Shown: piece after piece, positions 45,046-56,217 of the stretch
How the letters are laid out: each line of letters begins with the position of its first letter
Position numbering within the stretch: the first letter of the stretch is position 1
Origin: Priapulus caudatus
Lineage: Eukaryota; Priapulida; Priapulimorpha; Priapulimorphida; Priapulidae
Assembly (NCBI RefSeq): GCF_000485595.1
Contig: NW_014577190.1
Span: 29,879 to 93,878, forward strand
Direction: 5' to 3'
Length of the DNA stretch: 64,000 bases
Translations under genes and position numbers: made by a program
Notes under the pieces: model-generated
Database searches by the model: none
What the model was told of the DNA's origin: nothing
What the model saw: only the letters and a program-made list of their open reading frames with translations

Positions 45046-45747
45046 TTAATAAATTAAATAAAATATTAGCGCAGAAATTGAAATCCCGACAAAATTGAAC
45101 AAAACAAATTTTCGCCAGATTCCCAGAACAATTTTAGAGGGTCTTTCCCACGTCTCGATGAATTTATCTGAGCATTTTCCAGTTCCCGAAGGTAAATTAA
45201 AATGGCATGCCCAGCGTCCCGAAAATACTTGTTCCCGCCGCTCTGGAATGGTATGCCGGAACAAGCACAGCACAATGCGGGCAGCAGCAGGCAGTTTGTC
45301 ACCAAGTCTATGATTGTCCAAGAATTTTCCTGGAACAATGCAGTCCAGAATCTCACTCTTCGTTCCATGGTGCATGTGTCCTCTTATCTCCTGTGTGTCC
45401 TCATGTGTCCTCATATCTCCGGGTAAGTGAAGGGGGATGTGCAGTGCTCTCACGGGAGAACGCAGACTCATTGATGCTGCGACCAGAATGTGCTCGTGAA
45501 TCGTTTGTAGTATATTAATTCCTCTTCTTTCTTCCAGCTTCTTCCTCCTTCGTTCTCCGTCATTCTTCCCTTTGTTTCGTTGCTGGCCGCGTAGATCGTA
45601 TATGAAGTAAGCTATGCGTTGTGTCGCGCAAAAGGGAACCCAGGTTTGGACTGTCGACGCACCAAAATGTAACGTTGGAATGCGCGTTGATGTCGAAATG
45701 ATGTAGAAGTAGATCCAGCCTTCATTATTACATGGTACATGGTACAT
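45046..45747 (-). CDS. Uncharacterised 233-codon open frame
   Basis: The longest clean frame in this part of the window. Its first ~50 codons cross a non-coding-looking segment whose minus-strand sequence ends ..GTTACA and is followed by TTTTGGTGCGTCGACAG. That looks like the end of an LTR followed by a tRNA primer site, so the true start is probably internal. Then come a basic helix (KGKNDGERRRKKLEERRG) and a longer part with KFLDNHRLGDKLPAAARIVL and TIPERREQVFSGRWACHF. I do not recognise the family. It is single-copy in the window and not corrupted by indels, unlike its surroundings. Confidence 0.35.
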   Translation of the reverse strand: MYHVPCNNEGWIYFYIISTSTRIPTLHFGASTVQTWVPFCATQRIAYFIYDLRGQQRNKGKNDGERRRKKLEERRGINILQTIHEHILVAASMSLRSPVRALHIPLHLPGDMRTHEDTQEIRGHMHHGTKSEILDCIVPGKFLDNHRLGDKLPAAARIVLCLFRHTIPERREQVFSGRWACHFNLPSGTGKCSDKFIETWERPSKIVLGIWRKFVLFNFVGISISALIFYLIY

Positions 45748-45761
45748 GGTACGTTACATGG

Positions 45762-47075
45762 TAACTGGTTATTTGTTATATTATTAACGTTACCATTACA
45801 GTTTACTTACCAGCCGGCCGGCATAAAACAATGTCCTGAAAAACGCCAATGAAATTTGTCGCCAATTTATATTGGGCTTCCCTGCTGAAACCTCCTGACT
45901 TAAATCATATGATGGTGATGTGGTAGGCAGCGGCCGGCGGCGGCAGTGGTGGCGGGCTTCCTACCACCTATGTCTTCTCGCCTAGGTCTCCTCAGATTTT
46001 CCTAATACAGGCAAAAAGAACTGTAAAACTACTCTATATATTTTCGCACACGAAATTTCTTTTGATTTATTTATATTAAATACTTGTTATAATACTGTTT
46101 ATTGTTCAGTGATATTCTAAAATTAGTGGTGAATAAAAACATCAAAAGCAAATAGCAAGTGACGATGAGGACATGGCTACATACCGCTGACTGACACTAT
46201 TAGATAGCTATTATTAGATAGCTAATTGAGATTTTCTTTTTTGCTGAAATACAAATCGGGTCAAATTTCCTGTACTACAGTTTAACCTAAATAATTATTG
46301 CGCTCTTTCCTCTCCCATCAATCCACAACACCACCAGACACACACTAATTAAAAGAAACGCAGAGCAAAGCAAAACAGAGCCACCCTCGCTGATACCTCC
46401 AGGGTGGGCGGTCCTCACCAGTCAGTACACGAAATAAGCTCACGCAGTCATCGCCAACTTCTGCAATTCGACCGTGCACCACAGGTGGACACGCTTAACG
46501 CGGGCAGTATCGCGCATCGCTGTTCGCCTCGCTAGGAAAAAATGACAAATAGACAAGATCTAAATGAAAATTTTTTTTACGGTTTACATAATTAACAGTG
46601 CATGTAATGAATTCATCGTCACACGAGGCCAACCACCTGTAAGCATGTGTCGTTGCAGAGTTATCCCCGTAAATTGTCTCAAGAAAGTCGGAACCGAACG
46701 GAAAAGTTTACACAACCCCAGTCTGCAGAGGAAACGGATTTACAAGCAGGTCCCGGCATTGAAAAGGCAAAACAACTCTGTGCTCCTCCACAGTGGAATT
46801 GCGTCAGAGGCCTCTGCCGGGCCGAGCCGATCTGGTATGGTGACCCCAACGAGATGCAGATCCGCATCCTCGCTTACGTTCACCGTCTTTGGCATGATGC
46901 GTCCCTGAGCTCTGCTTGCGATGAGTCCAATTGTGCCCAGCGTCTAATACGCTTCTGGGCACGTTCTCGGTACCAAGGGCTTCTGCTTCATGCGTCCACG
47001 GCTGCCACAGGCATAGTTGAATACTCTGCTGGGCTACTGCTGAGGCGTTCTGCTACTGCCCAGGCTAAAGAAATG
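45762..47075 (-). repeat. Composite repeat modules A, E, F and one C unit, copy 3
   Basis: A at 45762-46285, E at 46286-46560, F at 46561-46895, and one ~200-bp unit from 46900. Same order as in copy 1. Frames such as the one from 46647 on the plus strand are not conserved in the other copies and are not genes. Confidence 0.75.
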
Positions 47076-47113
47076 TTACGTGTTCAGTGTTTATTGTTCA
47101 TTGAATTCAAAAT

Positions 47114-47226
47114 TTTTCACACACACACACGCACACGCACACGCGCACGCACACAAGCGCACACGCACACGCCCACAGGCCGGCGCGCACACACACACAC
47201 AAGCGCGCGCGCACACGCACACACGG
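47114..47226 (+). repeat. (CA)n microsatellite, interrupted
   Basis: CACACA/CGCACA repeats with GCGCGC interruptions. Potential Z-DNA-forming sequence. Confidence 0.95.
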
Positions 47227-47386
47227 CACGCGCCGCGATTAGTCAATCCGAACACAAAACTGTTTAACAACAACAATAAGCAGACAAGATCTCGTTTCCA
47301 ATCAATTAGCATATCCAGGAACAAGTCAGTTGTTCAACCAGTATTTCACACGACGCCGGCTGGCGTGGTAACCAGGTGCGATGATC

Positions 47387-48290
47387 GATACCGCGCGTAC
47401 GTATATTTCTGGTAATTAATTACACTATTCGTGCTTCAATAAACTCAAAAATCACAGAAATCATAGCTAACACATGTGTTTATATGTGTCTAGAATTTTA
47501 GAAATGTAACTCAAATCGTTCGCGAGATATTAGCCTCTGACGATACCGCGCGTATATTAGCCTATATGACGATACCGCGCGTACGTATATTTCTGGTAAT
47601 TAATTACACTATTCGTGCTTCAGTAAACACAAAAATCACAGAAATCATAGCTAACACATGTGTTTATATGTGTCTAGAATTTTAGAATTGTAACTCAAAT
47701 CGTTCGCGAGATATTAGCCTCTGACGATACCGCGCGTATATTAGCCTATATGACGATACCGCGCGTACGTATATTTCTGGTAATTAATTACACTATTCGT
47801 GCTTCAATAAACTCAAAATTCACAGAAATCATGGCTAACACATGTGTTTATATGTACCTAGAATTTTAGAAATGTAACTCAAATCGTTCGCGAGATATTA
47901 GCCTTTGACGATACCGCGCGTATATTAGCCTATATGACGATACCGCGCGTACGTATATTTCTGGTAATTAATTACACTATTCGTGCTTCAATAAACTCAA
48001 AAATTACATAAATCATAGGTAAGTCATGTGTTTATATGTACCTAGAATTCTAGAAATGTAACTCAAATCGTTCGCGAGATATTAGCCTCTGACGATACCG
48101 CGCGTATATTAGCCTATATGACGATACCGCGCGTACGTATATTTCTGGTAATCCATTAAACTATTCGTGCTTCAATAAACTCAAATTTGACAGAAATCAT
48201 AGCTAAGACACGTGTTTCTATGTGTCTAGAATTTTAGAAATGTAACTGAAATCGTTCGCGAGATATTAGAGTTAGTACTTGAGTTAGCCG
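47387..48290 (+). repeat. 184-bp satellite, about 4.9 copies
   Basis: Monomers start with GATACCGCGCGTACGTATAT at about 47387, 47571, 47754, 47939 and 48123 (spacing 183-185). Each contains AATAAACTCAAAAATCACAG, GTGTCTAGAATTTTAGAAAT and GTTCGCGAGATATTAGCC. The monomers are highly similar. An inverted two-copy version is at 32880-33215. Confidence 0.95.
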
Positions 48291-48425
48291 GCGAACCGAG
48301 CTCACCAATCTCGAGATCGGTGAGCTCGGTTCACGAACCGAGATGTCCAATCTCGAGATTGGTGAGCTCGGTTCATGAACCGATTTGGCACGTGAACCGA
48401 GTTAACACGTGAGCCTACAGACCGA
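48291..48425. repeat. Palindromic end of satellite element
   Basis: Two adjacent palindromes, CTCACC(A)ATCTCGAGAT(C/T)GGTGAG type, each flanked by GAACCGAG / CTCGGTTC, then ACGTGAACCGAG...ACACGTGAG. The matching block at 32745-32875 has the same order in reverse complement. Such hairpins are what one expects at the end of a mobile element that carries the satellite. Confidence 0.75.
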
Positions 48426-48785
48426 GGGTGTTTCTTATTTATTCATTTAAAAGCAAAAGGATTGTAATATCTTATAAACGACAGTTTCAGTTATAATATG
48501 GATAAACTTGCCCTAAAATGAATATCGTTCGGTTAAATAGCATTTAGGTATAAATATAATTGCACTTTTGTGATTAGCCCTCGGTCTGTAACGTGCAAAA
48601 TAAATTGTCAAATACGCAACGTTTTCGGGGTGGCAGCACGGTCGCGGGTGTTATGGCGCCGTTCAAATTTCGTAGCGTTGATGTGTAATTAAATTAGGCA
48701 TCTGGTAACAAATACGTGTGGGTATAGACGATTTGTTATACAGTAAGTACGGTTGTATGAAGTAAAATCCTAGAGGCTATACTGT
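48426..48785. other. Unassigned stretch
   Basis: AT-rich spacer between the satellite element and composite-repeat copy 4, with nothing recognisable. Confidence 0.5.
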
Positions 48786-48790
48786 CTCTT

Positions 48791-49480
48791 TAAGCTTTTT
48801 CTTCCTCAATGACAATAAAATCAGGAGTCAAATGGTCCGACCCTGTAGCTCTACCAGGTACAGAGGACAAGGCGACATCAGACTTCCTTCCAGGAAAGAG
48901 AATTTCGCATGTCATGTCGTGCATAAATCCTGAAATCTCTCTTCGCTCTGTTGTGAAGCTAGTTTCGGTCTCTCCTAGCACTGGATTCCTTTCCTCGGCA
49001 CCCAATGGTAACTGGTTATTTGTTATATTATTAACGTTACCATTACAGTTTACTTACCAGCGCCGGCCATAAACAAATGTCCTGAAACGCCATGAAATTG
49101 TCGCCAATTTTATATTGGGCTTCCTCTCATCTCTGACTTATCATATGATGGTGATGGTGGTAGCGGCGGCGACGGCGGCGGCGGCGGCGGGCTTCCTCTC
49201 ACCTCTCTTCTTGGCCTAGGCCTCTCATTTTCCTAATACAGCAAAAAAGAACTGTTAAAACTACCTATATATTTTTGCACACGAAATTTCTTTTGGATTT
49301 ATTTATATAAATACCTTGTTATAATATGTTATTGTTCTGTGATATTCTAAAATTAGTGGTGAAAAAACATCACAAAGAGCAAGTGACGATGAGGACATCT
49401 CTACCCTGACTGACACTATTAGATAGCTTATTAGATAGCTATTAGATTTTTTTTGCTGAAACACAAATCAGGTCAAACAA
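48791..49480 (-). repeat. Composite repeat modules B and A, cleanest copy
   Basis: This copy has few indels and shows the likely gene structure on the minus strand. A is at 49480-49010, with acceptor TGCTGTATTAG|GAAAAT, an exon encoding ENERPRPRREVRGSPPPPP... and PPSPSYDKSEMRGSPI, and donor GGCGCTG|GTAAGT. After a short intron-like spacer, B at 49003-48791 encodes GAEERNPVLGETETSFTTER, REISGFMHDMTCEILFPGRK and DHLTPDFIVIEEEKA-stop. The protein family is not recognised. Its multicopy nature suggests an element-borne or retrocopied gene. Confidence 0.6.
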
Positions 49481-49481
49481 A

Positions 49482-49642
49482 TTTGTCTTCCATATGAACT
49501 AGCAAGCAATTAAGTTAAGAAGTGTTTTCAATGAGATTTTGTGCAATTCTCTAAACTCGTGTCTGAATCTGTATCAAACTGATGCGACCACAGAGAGAGG
49601 AGACTCAGAGCTTTCTCGTGTACATGTAGCATATGTGATAGA
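49482..49642 (-). repeat. Module X
   Basis: GTCTTCCATATGAACTAGCA through GTAGCATATGTGATAG. It is nearly identical to 59572-59723, where it forms the C-terminal end of a longer open frame. Here it abuts the DIRS-like segment directly. Confidence 0.8.
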
Positions 49643-52600
49643 CGAATAAGTCTTAAGCTTTTTATTTCTTTTTGGGGACACAATCCATAGGTGAACAAAA
49701 TACGGTATATGGAGAGACCGGGCTATAGCACCACTTTGTACTTAAATTACGTAGCTTCATGAGTATAAAGTTAGACTTTTGTTGCGATAACTGTCCGATT
49801 TTGGTTTAAGCACGATTTCCGTGTGGCGTTGTGAGAAAAGGTAATTTAACGCCATGTTCAACCCAATCTAACACAGTACTTGGTGCGTGTATGTTTCGCA
49901 GGTGGGCAAATGCGCTGACAGGGAACCTGCGCAAACGAGTGTGTTGAAACGAACATAAATGCCTTACACTACGATTCTTTAATTAGTTTCCGGATTGCGA
50001 TGGAGCATGATGGTTGTGCATCAGGTATTATTTCTCTGCATGACTTTTGAATTGCCATCGGGCTGGCCCATGAAGTGAAATCCCCGACTTCTGCCGGACC
50101 AATTGGTTGCTGTTCTACGTCCCCGCGGAGTAACTGTTAGTGTTAATTCATATCCGGAACTTTGGAAAACCATGCGAATAAACTACGCCCCCTTGCTGGA
50201 TTGTTCGTACTGACCATCACTGCACTGCTGCCGTAAGTGTTCAAGCGGACTGTGGGTTGAACGCTTTGGATGTATCTTTCTGTAACGGACTTAATATAAC
50301 TTTGACGTGTTCCTGCAACTGACCTTTGCCACTAACATCAACCAATACTATCCTGCAAGTAGCGATATATGTCCACACAGCGTTACAACAAATGGGTTGC
50401 AAGAGAGTTCATTGGACGTTTTGATCCGTTAGTGTCACTGTCAATAGCTTTACCGATAATTTCCAGGCCAGTTTCCACATAACGAGCGGACCGATGCACG
50501 GTGAAACGGGTTTGTTGATCTTCGCGGTTAATACCGCCTCTTAGTCTCATTCAGACGAAAGTCCGGTTGTAGTTTCACTGCGCTGCTAGAGTCGTCTCTT
50601 ATTGGTCTGAAACTCCCTTGGTATCGTCGCGTGACGTATTCATTTAAGGCGAATACGGGACGGGCCTCGGGGGCTCATGCTGGCTGTTCACACAATGTTT
50701 AGGTTCAGCAAAGCTATGTTCACAGTCATTGGTGTGTGCATCTACCGTCACATCATCAAATTCCCGACCACTGAAGCACATGGAGTAATGGCCGCGCGGT
50801 GCCCGTTGATCGGCTGCGTGACACACACCTTCCTCTCCAAACCGGTTTCCTGCCCGCGACCCACGACGCGTTGTCTCTCCAATCGGCGACAGTTCATATG
50901 TTCCATTCGGCTTTGTTTCTCAGCGATGTTTCAGATTGAAATAATCATCGTTTATTTTAATCATTGTTGTTGCCTCCATGCCAGTTCTGACGTAAGTTTC
51001 ACACATATCGTCTTAATTTGTTCCATTTTTTGCACTGGTCACAAACGACGAACTGTCTTCAATGTACTTTACCATTCCTACCCAAAAAAATTGCCGGACT
51101 TTTATTACATTGTCTTACCCAAATGTGCACAATGTTCTGAATTATAGACAGTCATATTAAAAACCCTGCTCCTTTTCTTCTTCGTTAAAGTGCACGCCCA
51201 GATGACCATTCTTTCTTTGGATTCCAAATCTACCACAAAATTTCTGCTGAAAACAACAGATGTACTACAATTTAGAACCTCTAATTCTCACAGAAAACCA
51301 GTTTACGTTGTGTTGTTACGTGATTTATACGTTAATGTACACACAAATTAATTACTATACATAAGCAAATATTTAAGTGTGTAACCGTAATTATTGAAAT
51401 TGCATCGGGAAAAATTCATAATATATCTGGCTTTTCGTGTTAATGTATTATAAGACATTACAGCTGCATGCGCAATACATCCAATGAGGGTAAAATACAG
51501 GCATATTCCACAGTCCAGATTGTCACAGATTTTTCGTTAGCTGTCTTGGTATTCTCCTATTGCCTTTTAAACGCTTGACATCGTCGAGTCCATACTGGTC
51601 TAACTGTCCGCTGTAATAGTCCGTGTGGGTTTGCATGATTTAGTAAATTAACGTTTATTCAACAACCTTTCTGTACGCTTTACGGTTGTATTCCGAATTA
51701 TATTGATTTTTTTTTTAAAAGGCCACTTTTTGCTAATACTAAGAACTATTAGGTTATTTACCAAAAATAACGTTACTCGCATCGTCGGTTTTGTATACGC
51801 TAAATTCGCTGCGAATTTGCTAATACTGGCAGGCTTTTCTTATCTTGATGTGATTTCCTTTCTGCCTCCGAGCGCCTCTTCTTTGTTACAAGAATTCTCG
51901 TTATCATAAAATCTTCTGCCATGTTTCGATTACAAACAATTTCTTACTATCGAAACTCTTCTTTTTCCCGAAGAGATGGAGCCTGGCTGATTCCTTGGTC
52001 CGGTAGCAGCTGGTCCCGGACCCTGAGCGTTTCAGCCTCCTGGCCAGCAGCTAAGCAGCATTGGAACGGCACCGCGGCCGATCCGTACTCTCCCGCTGCG
52101 ATGCGAACTTGCAATAGTTTAAAACTTCTGGCGGTACAGTGTTCCTTTCTTTTCAAGTGGCGCTGAATTCTAGATGGAGTAATCGCCGTAATGAATTACG
52201 AAGCTACGCTTTCAGCATTTCACGAAAAATGTCGATTCATTTCCGGTAATTTGATCTTTACCTTGCTGGAAGAGTCTGTCTGCATTGTTTTTTTCTACAA
52301 CATACATCTTATTATTTATGGACATTATTGCCGATTCGTGTGAGTTTTGTTAAACCATAGCCTGCTTTTTACCAGAGCTGCGCTGACATTTTTCTAAAGC
52401 TGCGCTTGCTCGTTTTTTTATGATTTATGCCAGCCTCATTTACAGCAGACGTATTTTATCGTACACATGTTTGGTGCAGCTGAGAGTTTCGCATTAATTT
52501 CATCAGGTAGTTTTCGCGGCGACTTAAAAGCGTATATTGGCATAAATGGCCTTCACAACAACTTTTGGAACTTTGGATCCCTCTGTCAGCAGAGTTTTAC

Positions 52601-53505
52601 TTTTGACCACAAAAGCATTTTTCTTCCTTCCAGACAATTTAAAATCAGTGATGTCCCTTCCGGAAAGCAAGATGTTCGACATGTCATGTCGTGCATAAAT
52701 CCTGAAATCTCTCTTCGCTCTGTTGTGAAGCTAGTTTCGGTCTCTCCTAGCACTGGATTCTTTCCTTGGCACTAATGTCAAGTGCTTGATAGTAACTTGA
52801 TGACCTGCTCCTTGATCCTGGGATTGATGCTTAACACACTGTCTGTGAAGCTCCATTTCGAAACATCGTTTCTACATGGAAATCATCTCGAGAATACTGT
52901 TTTAAACCTCTAAATCTATAGATCAAACGGTTAACCTGAAATTTGCTTCATGATACGGAGTTTTTTTACTAATTTTTCTTCGCTTTAGAGCTTGAATTTT
53001 TAGATTAGAATGATTTTGATCTCCTTCGTCTCTTGTTGTGGAGCACCTGACACTGCAGGTAGCAAGATTTCAGTAGCCACCTCAAATCTCTTAACGTACT
53101 GCAGCCATCTACTCCAGGAGAGAAGTCTATAGTAATGATCGTTCTTCTGAGTAGTCCGATGGTAATTATATTCAGGCGCTGCCTTCTGCTTCTGCGTTTT
53201 CTTCCAAGTAACCAGGCTACCGGCGCCTACCTTCAGGGACGGGACAGGCTCATTGTTAACGGTCTCAAACACTCTTCACTACCAAGACTGTTAGCCTGGT
53301 TCTAATGACTGGCTCCACTTTGCTGTTATTTTTAGCAGGATCCGCATCTGTTATACCACACCTCATCACTTCCCATGTAGGCGTACGGGTGGAACGTGTG
53401 GACTCGTTCACCTTCTTCGTTCTTTTTCTTTTGTTCCCGGTGTTTGTCAATAATCTCCCTCAGTGGTCAGTTGTGCTGTATCCCTTCGTCCCCCCACATT
53501 GATTT
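49643..53505 (-). mobile_element. DIRS-like retroelement segment, copy 1
   Basis: Corresponds along its full length to 55890-59575 (see there for coding). The order on the minus strand is 53450-53000 (unknown frame), 52770-52620 (module B end), 52480-51900 (unknown ORF and Ser/Gly-rich tail), 51000-50000 (gag) and 49950-49660 (start of RT). Frames are more interrupted than in copy 2 by single-base differences. Both copies stop at the same point just after the VPKK motif of RT. Confidence 0.75.
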
Positions 53506-53633
53506 TGACACGTATCCATGCTTTTTTGTTTGCGTTTCCAGATTAATTTTTCAACTATTTTACTTAGGACATTGGTTAGAAAAATTCCCGGTGGCTGCCT
53601 TACGATGAATAATGAGAGTAACATCGCAGATCT

Positions 53634-53771
53634 TTAAGCTTTTAGCGATCTGAGCTTCCCGCGTGCCTTTTCTAGCACAAAACAGCTGATTTGTTTCTGA
53701 TCTGAACTCAATACCTGTATTTTGGTGAGGTCATCCACTGAGACTTCCAGCCTTACAAGCCGGTCATCGAC
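53634..53771 (-). CDS. Coiled-coil protein, terminal exon
   Basis: A 138-bp exon after an acceptor (ATTCGCTGTAG|GTCGAT), with TAA at 53634. It encodes VDDRLVRLEVSVDDLTKIQV...CFVLEKARGKLRSLKA. It joins in phase 0 to the exon ending at 54140 (EMRTIASNKK|VDDRLVRLE). The combined product is a continuous amphipathic helix. I do not recognise the protein. The phase match and helix continuity across the 368-bp intron are the main support. Confidence 0.5.
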   Translation of the reverse strand, partial: VDDRLVRLEVSVDDLTKIQVLSSDQKQISCFVLEKARGKLRSLKA

Positions 53772-54139
53772 CTACAGCGAATAAAGACAAATGATGCAAA
53801 GCTATCTACAACAGGAAAATTAAAAAGCTCTAAATTTCTATGTACACCAAACAGCAGAGTGATTGCAAAGTTCTTGTTGATATGAAAGCACTGAAAATCA
53901 GGGCATATCACATACTAGCAACTTGGGTAATTTTTAACAATCATAATGGATTCATCTCACGTGACTCATATACTCAACTAAACAATAAATGAATTGTCAG
54001 AGTTAGTGGTCCCAACTATGGGCGGACACAAGTTACTCTTGATTTTTCTTCACAAAGTGCCAACTATATTCAAGACTGTTGAAGGTAAAGGTAAGTCCAA
54101 GGTAAAGACTGTTACTTCAGCAAGGATCCCAGAGTGTAC

Positions 54140-54240
54140 CTTCTTGTTTGAAGCTATGGTTCGCATCTCCAGTTCTTTCATTTGATCTTGCAGCTCCTGG
54201 CAGATCTTTAATCTGATCTTGCAGCTCCTGGCAGATCGAA
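54140..54240 (-). CDS. Coiled-coil protein, penultimate exon
   Basis: Encodes ICQELQDQMKELEMRTIASN-KK before a donor (AAGAAG|GTACAC). Just upstream, ATCTGCCAGGAGCTGCAAGATCA is tandemly duplicated (two copies 33 bp apart), which blurs the 5' border. It continues into the exon at 53771. Confidence 0.45.
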
Positions 54241-54244
54241 CAGA

Positions 54245-55889
54245 AGTGAAACAGTTCGTAGGCCCCCTACCTACGTTTCCTACCACGTGAAACGGTCGCA
54301 GAGCCTGGACCGGCTACTTCATAAAACTAGCCTCAACGCCACGCGTGACGCGGCGGCTTTTGATGTACACGATATATCGATCGCGTACTATATATATACG
54401 GCGTGCGTAGCACGCACAGCACACATACACACACACTTGCAGCATCAAATAAACGCACACACTGGCCAACGTCTGACAATCTCAAACAGTGAACTAAGCC
54501 GTGTCTATATTGTAAAGCGAACTATATTACAATGTTATTAAATAGTACAAGGTACTGTTGGACTGTAAAATGAAAATTTGTACATTCTAACCCTCCCTAA
54601 AATTTTCTTTCAACGGATTTAGACGTTTCACAAAATCGACCCTGGGACTGTGAAATCCGCGGATTTCCGCGGATCCGCGGAAGATTCTCATCCCTGAGTA
54701 TAGGTTGGGAATTATCTGTGCTAAACCAATATATATTGCGTATATCTTGAGGACAGTCATAGGGTTAACTTATTAACTGCTAGCTGTGCGTATAGGTATT
54801 GGAACTTTGAAACGCAGGGGGTGGGGTGGAATAGGGTTGGGAGATATCTGTGCTAAACCAATGCATTAGATATCAATCAATATATCACCACTTTCTTACA
54901 TCATGAGGATATTCTTGTCATTAACTGCTAGTTGTAATGCATCCTTGCATGCTATAGCTGCATGCAAATATTCTGCACCTGGAGTCCTGAAGTAATATTC
55001 GGCTTAACATATCAGTTATACACTCGCAATGAAACTAACGAGTCCTAAGACTGCCATCATCATAGTCACTGACACTTGTTCATTCTGACGAGAGGCGTAC
55101 GGTTTCTTGGCAGTCTTACAGTGCATTGCCAGCACCATGGAATTGTAGAACTTGGTTCTATAGTTTCCTGTTTGTAAGCAGCCAGAGCCGCGACTGTTTT
55201 GCATGCTAGTGTCACACTCACACACTGACAGACGCACGCTCACAGTTAGCTACGTACGGTCATCCACCTCATACAAACCTAATCTGTCATAGAGCTTCGT
55301 TATGTGGTGGGATGGGGGAGGTTTGCTCCTAGTCCTAGGGGGAGAGAGTGATCCAGTGTTGGGCAGAGTTTCCCTACATACGGAGCTAGGTATATTTTAC
55401 ATCGGTCACAAATAAAACCCACGTTCTTCGTGTGGGTAGGCAAGGACAGAGGCGCATTGCGCAACCTAGGAGTATTCGTCCCGAATTTGAAGAGGCGGCA
55501 GGATCATGTCTGCAGAGACAGACGCTATACAGATTTAACTAATTATTTGGATAACATAGGAGCGTCTATATAAACAGCCATCTACATGTATTATACGTTT
55601 ATCCGTTAACGAAGCGCAGACTAAGATATGAGAATTAAGGAGTTATCGCCTACCGTGACCGCTTCCTCGCGCTGCCGCTGCGATAGCGTTCCACGTTTAT
55701 TACCTTTGCCATCTTGACATCAAATGACAGTTTAGAAGCTGGCTTTTGCGCGCGCGTGCGGCAGCGTTCACGTGACACGACCTTATAGTCAGCAACAGTC
55801 TCTACGTAGTAATGTAAATTATGTATAAAGCATAAATAATTCATAAACGTTTATCTGTTAATGAAGCGCAGTGATGGATGGTCCCGAAG
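54245..55889. other. Gene-free region
   Basis: Mostly unassigned. A local duplication (GGTTGGGAATTATCTGTGCT / GGTTGGGAGATATCTGTGCT, about 54705 and 54836) and a segment at 55640-55835 related to 30010-30200 and 61265-61380 (GCAGCGTTCACGTGA, CTCTACGTA) are the only repeats seen. No exon is convincing. Confidence 0.5.
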
Positions 55890-55896
55890 GTCCACA

Positions 55897-56130
55897 ATAA
55901 GTCTTAAGCTTTTTATTCTTTTTGGGGACACATCCAATAGGTGAAACAAAAATACTGTATATGAGAGACCGGGCTAATAGCCCCACTTTGTACTAAATTA
56001 CGTAGTTCATGAGTTATAAAGTTAGACTTTTGTTGCGATAACTGTCGATTTGGTAAGCACGATTTCCGTGGCGTTGTGAGAAAAGGTAATTTAACGCCAT
56101 GTTCAACCCAATCTAACACAGTACTTGGTG
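55897..56130 (-). pseudogene. DIRS-like reverse transcriptase, N-terminal fragment
   Basis: Reads STVLDWVEHGVKLPFLT, then LPNRQLSQQKSNFITHELRN, LVQSGAISPVSHI and, after a frameshift, VSPIGCVPK. This is the region just upstream of and into RT motif 1-2 of DIRS/PAT-type elements: a W-I-G-PF segment, then PN, then E...LL..GAI, then SP..CVPKK. The fragment ends there. The extension in the third copy (61237-60956) shows the next residues (KKNKKLGPCLI). Confidence 0.75.
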
Positions 56131-56217
56131 CGTGTATGTTTCGCCAGGTGGGCAAATGCGCTGACAGGGAACCTGCGCAAAACCGAGTGTGTTGAACGAC
56201 ACATAAATGCCTTACAC

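Noticed and set aside
46647-47267. 206-codon frame over module F, C and the CA repeat
   Set aside because: The frame is not kept in other module copies, and its C-terminal Thr/His/Ala/Arg run is the CA microsatellite.
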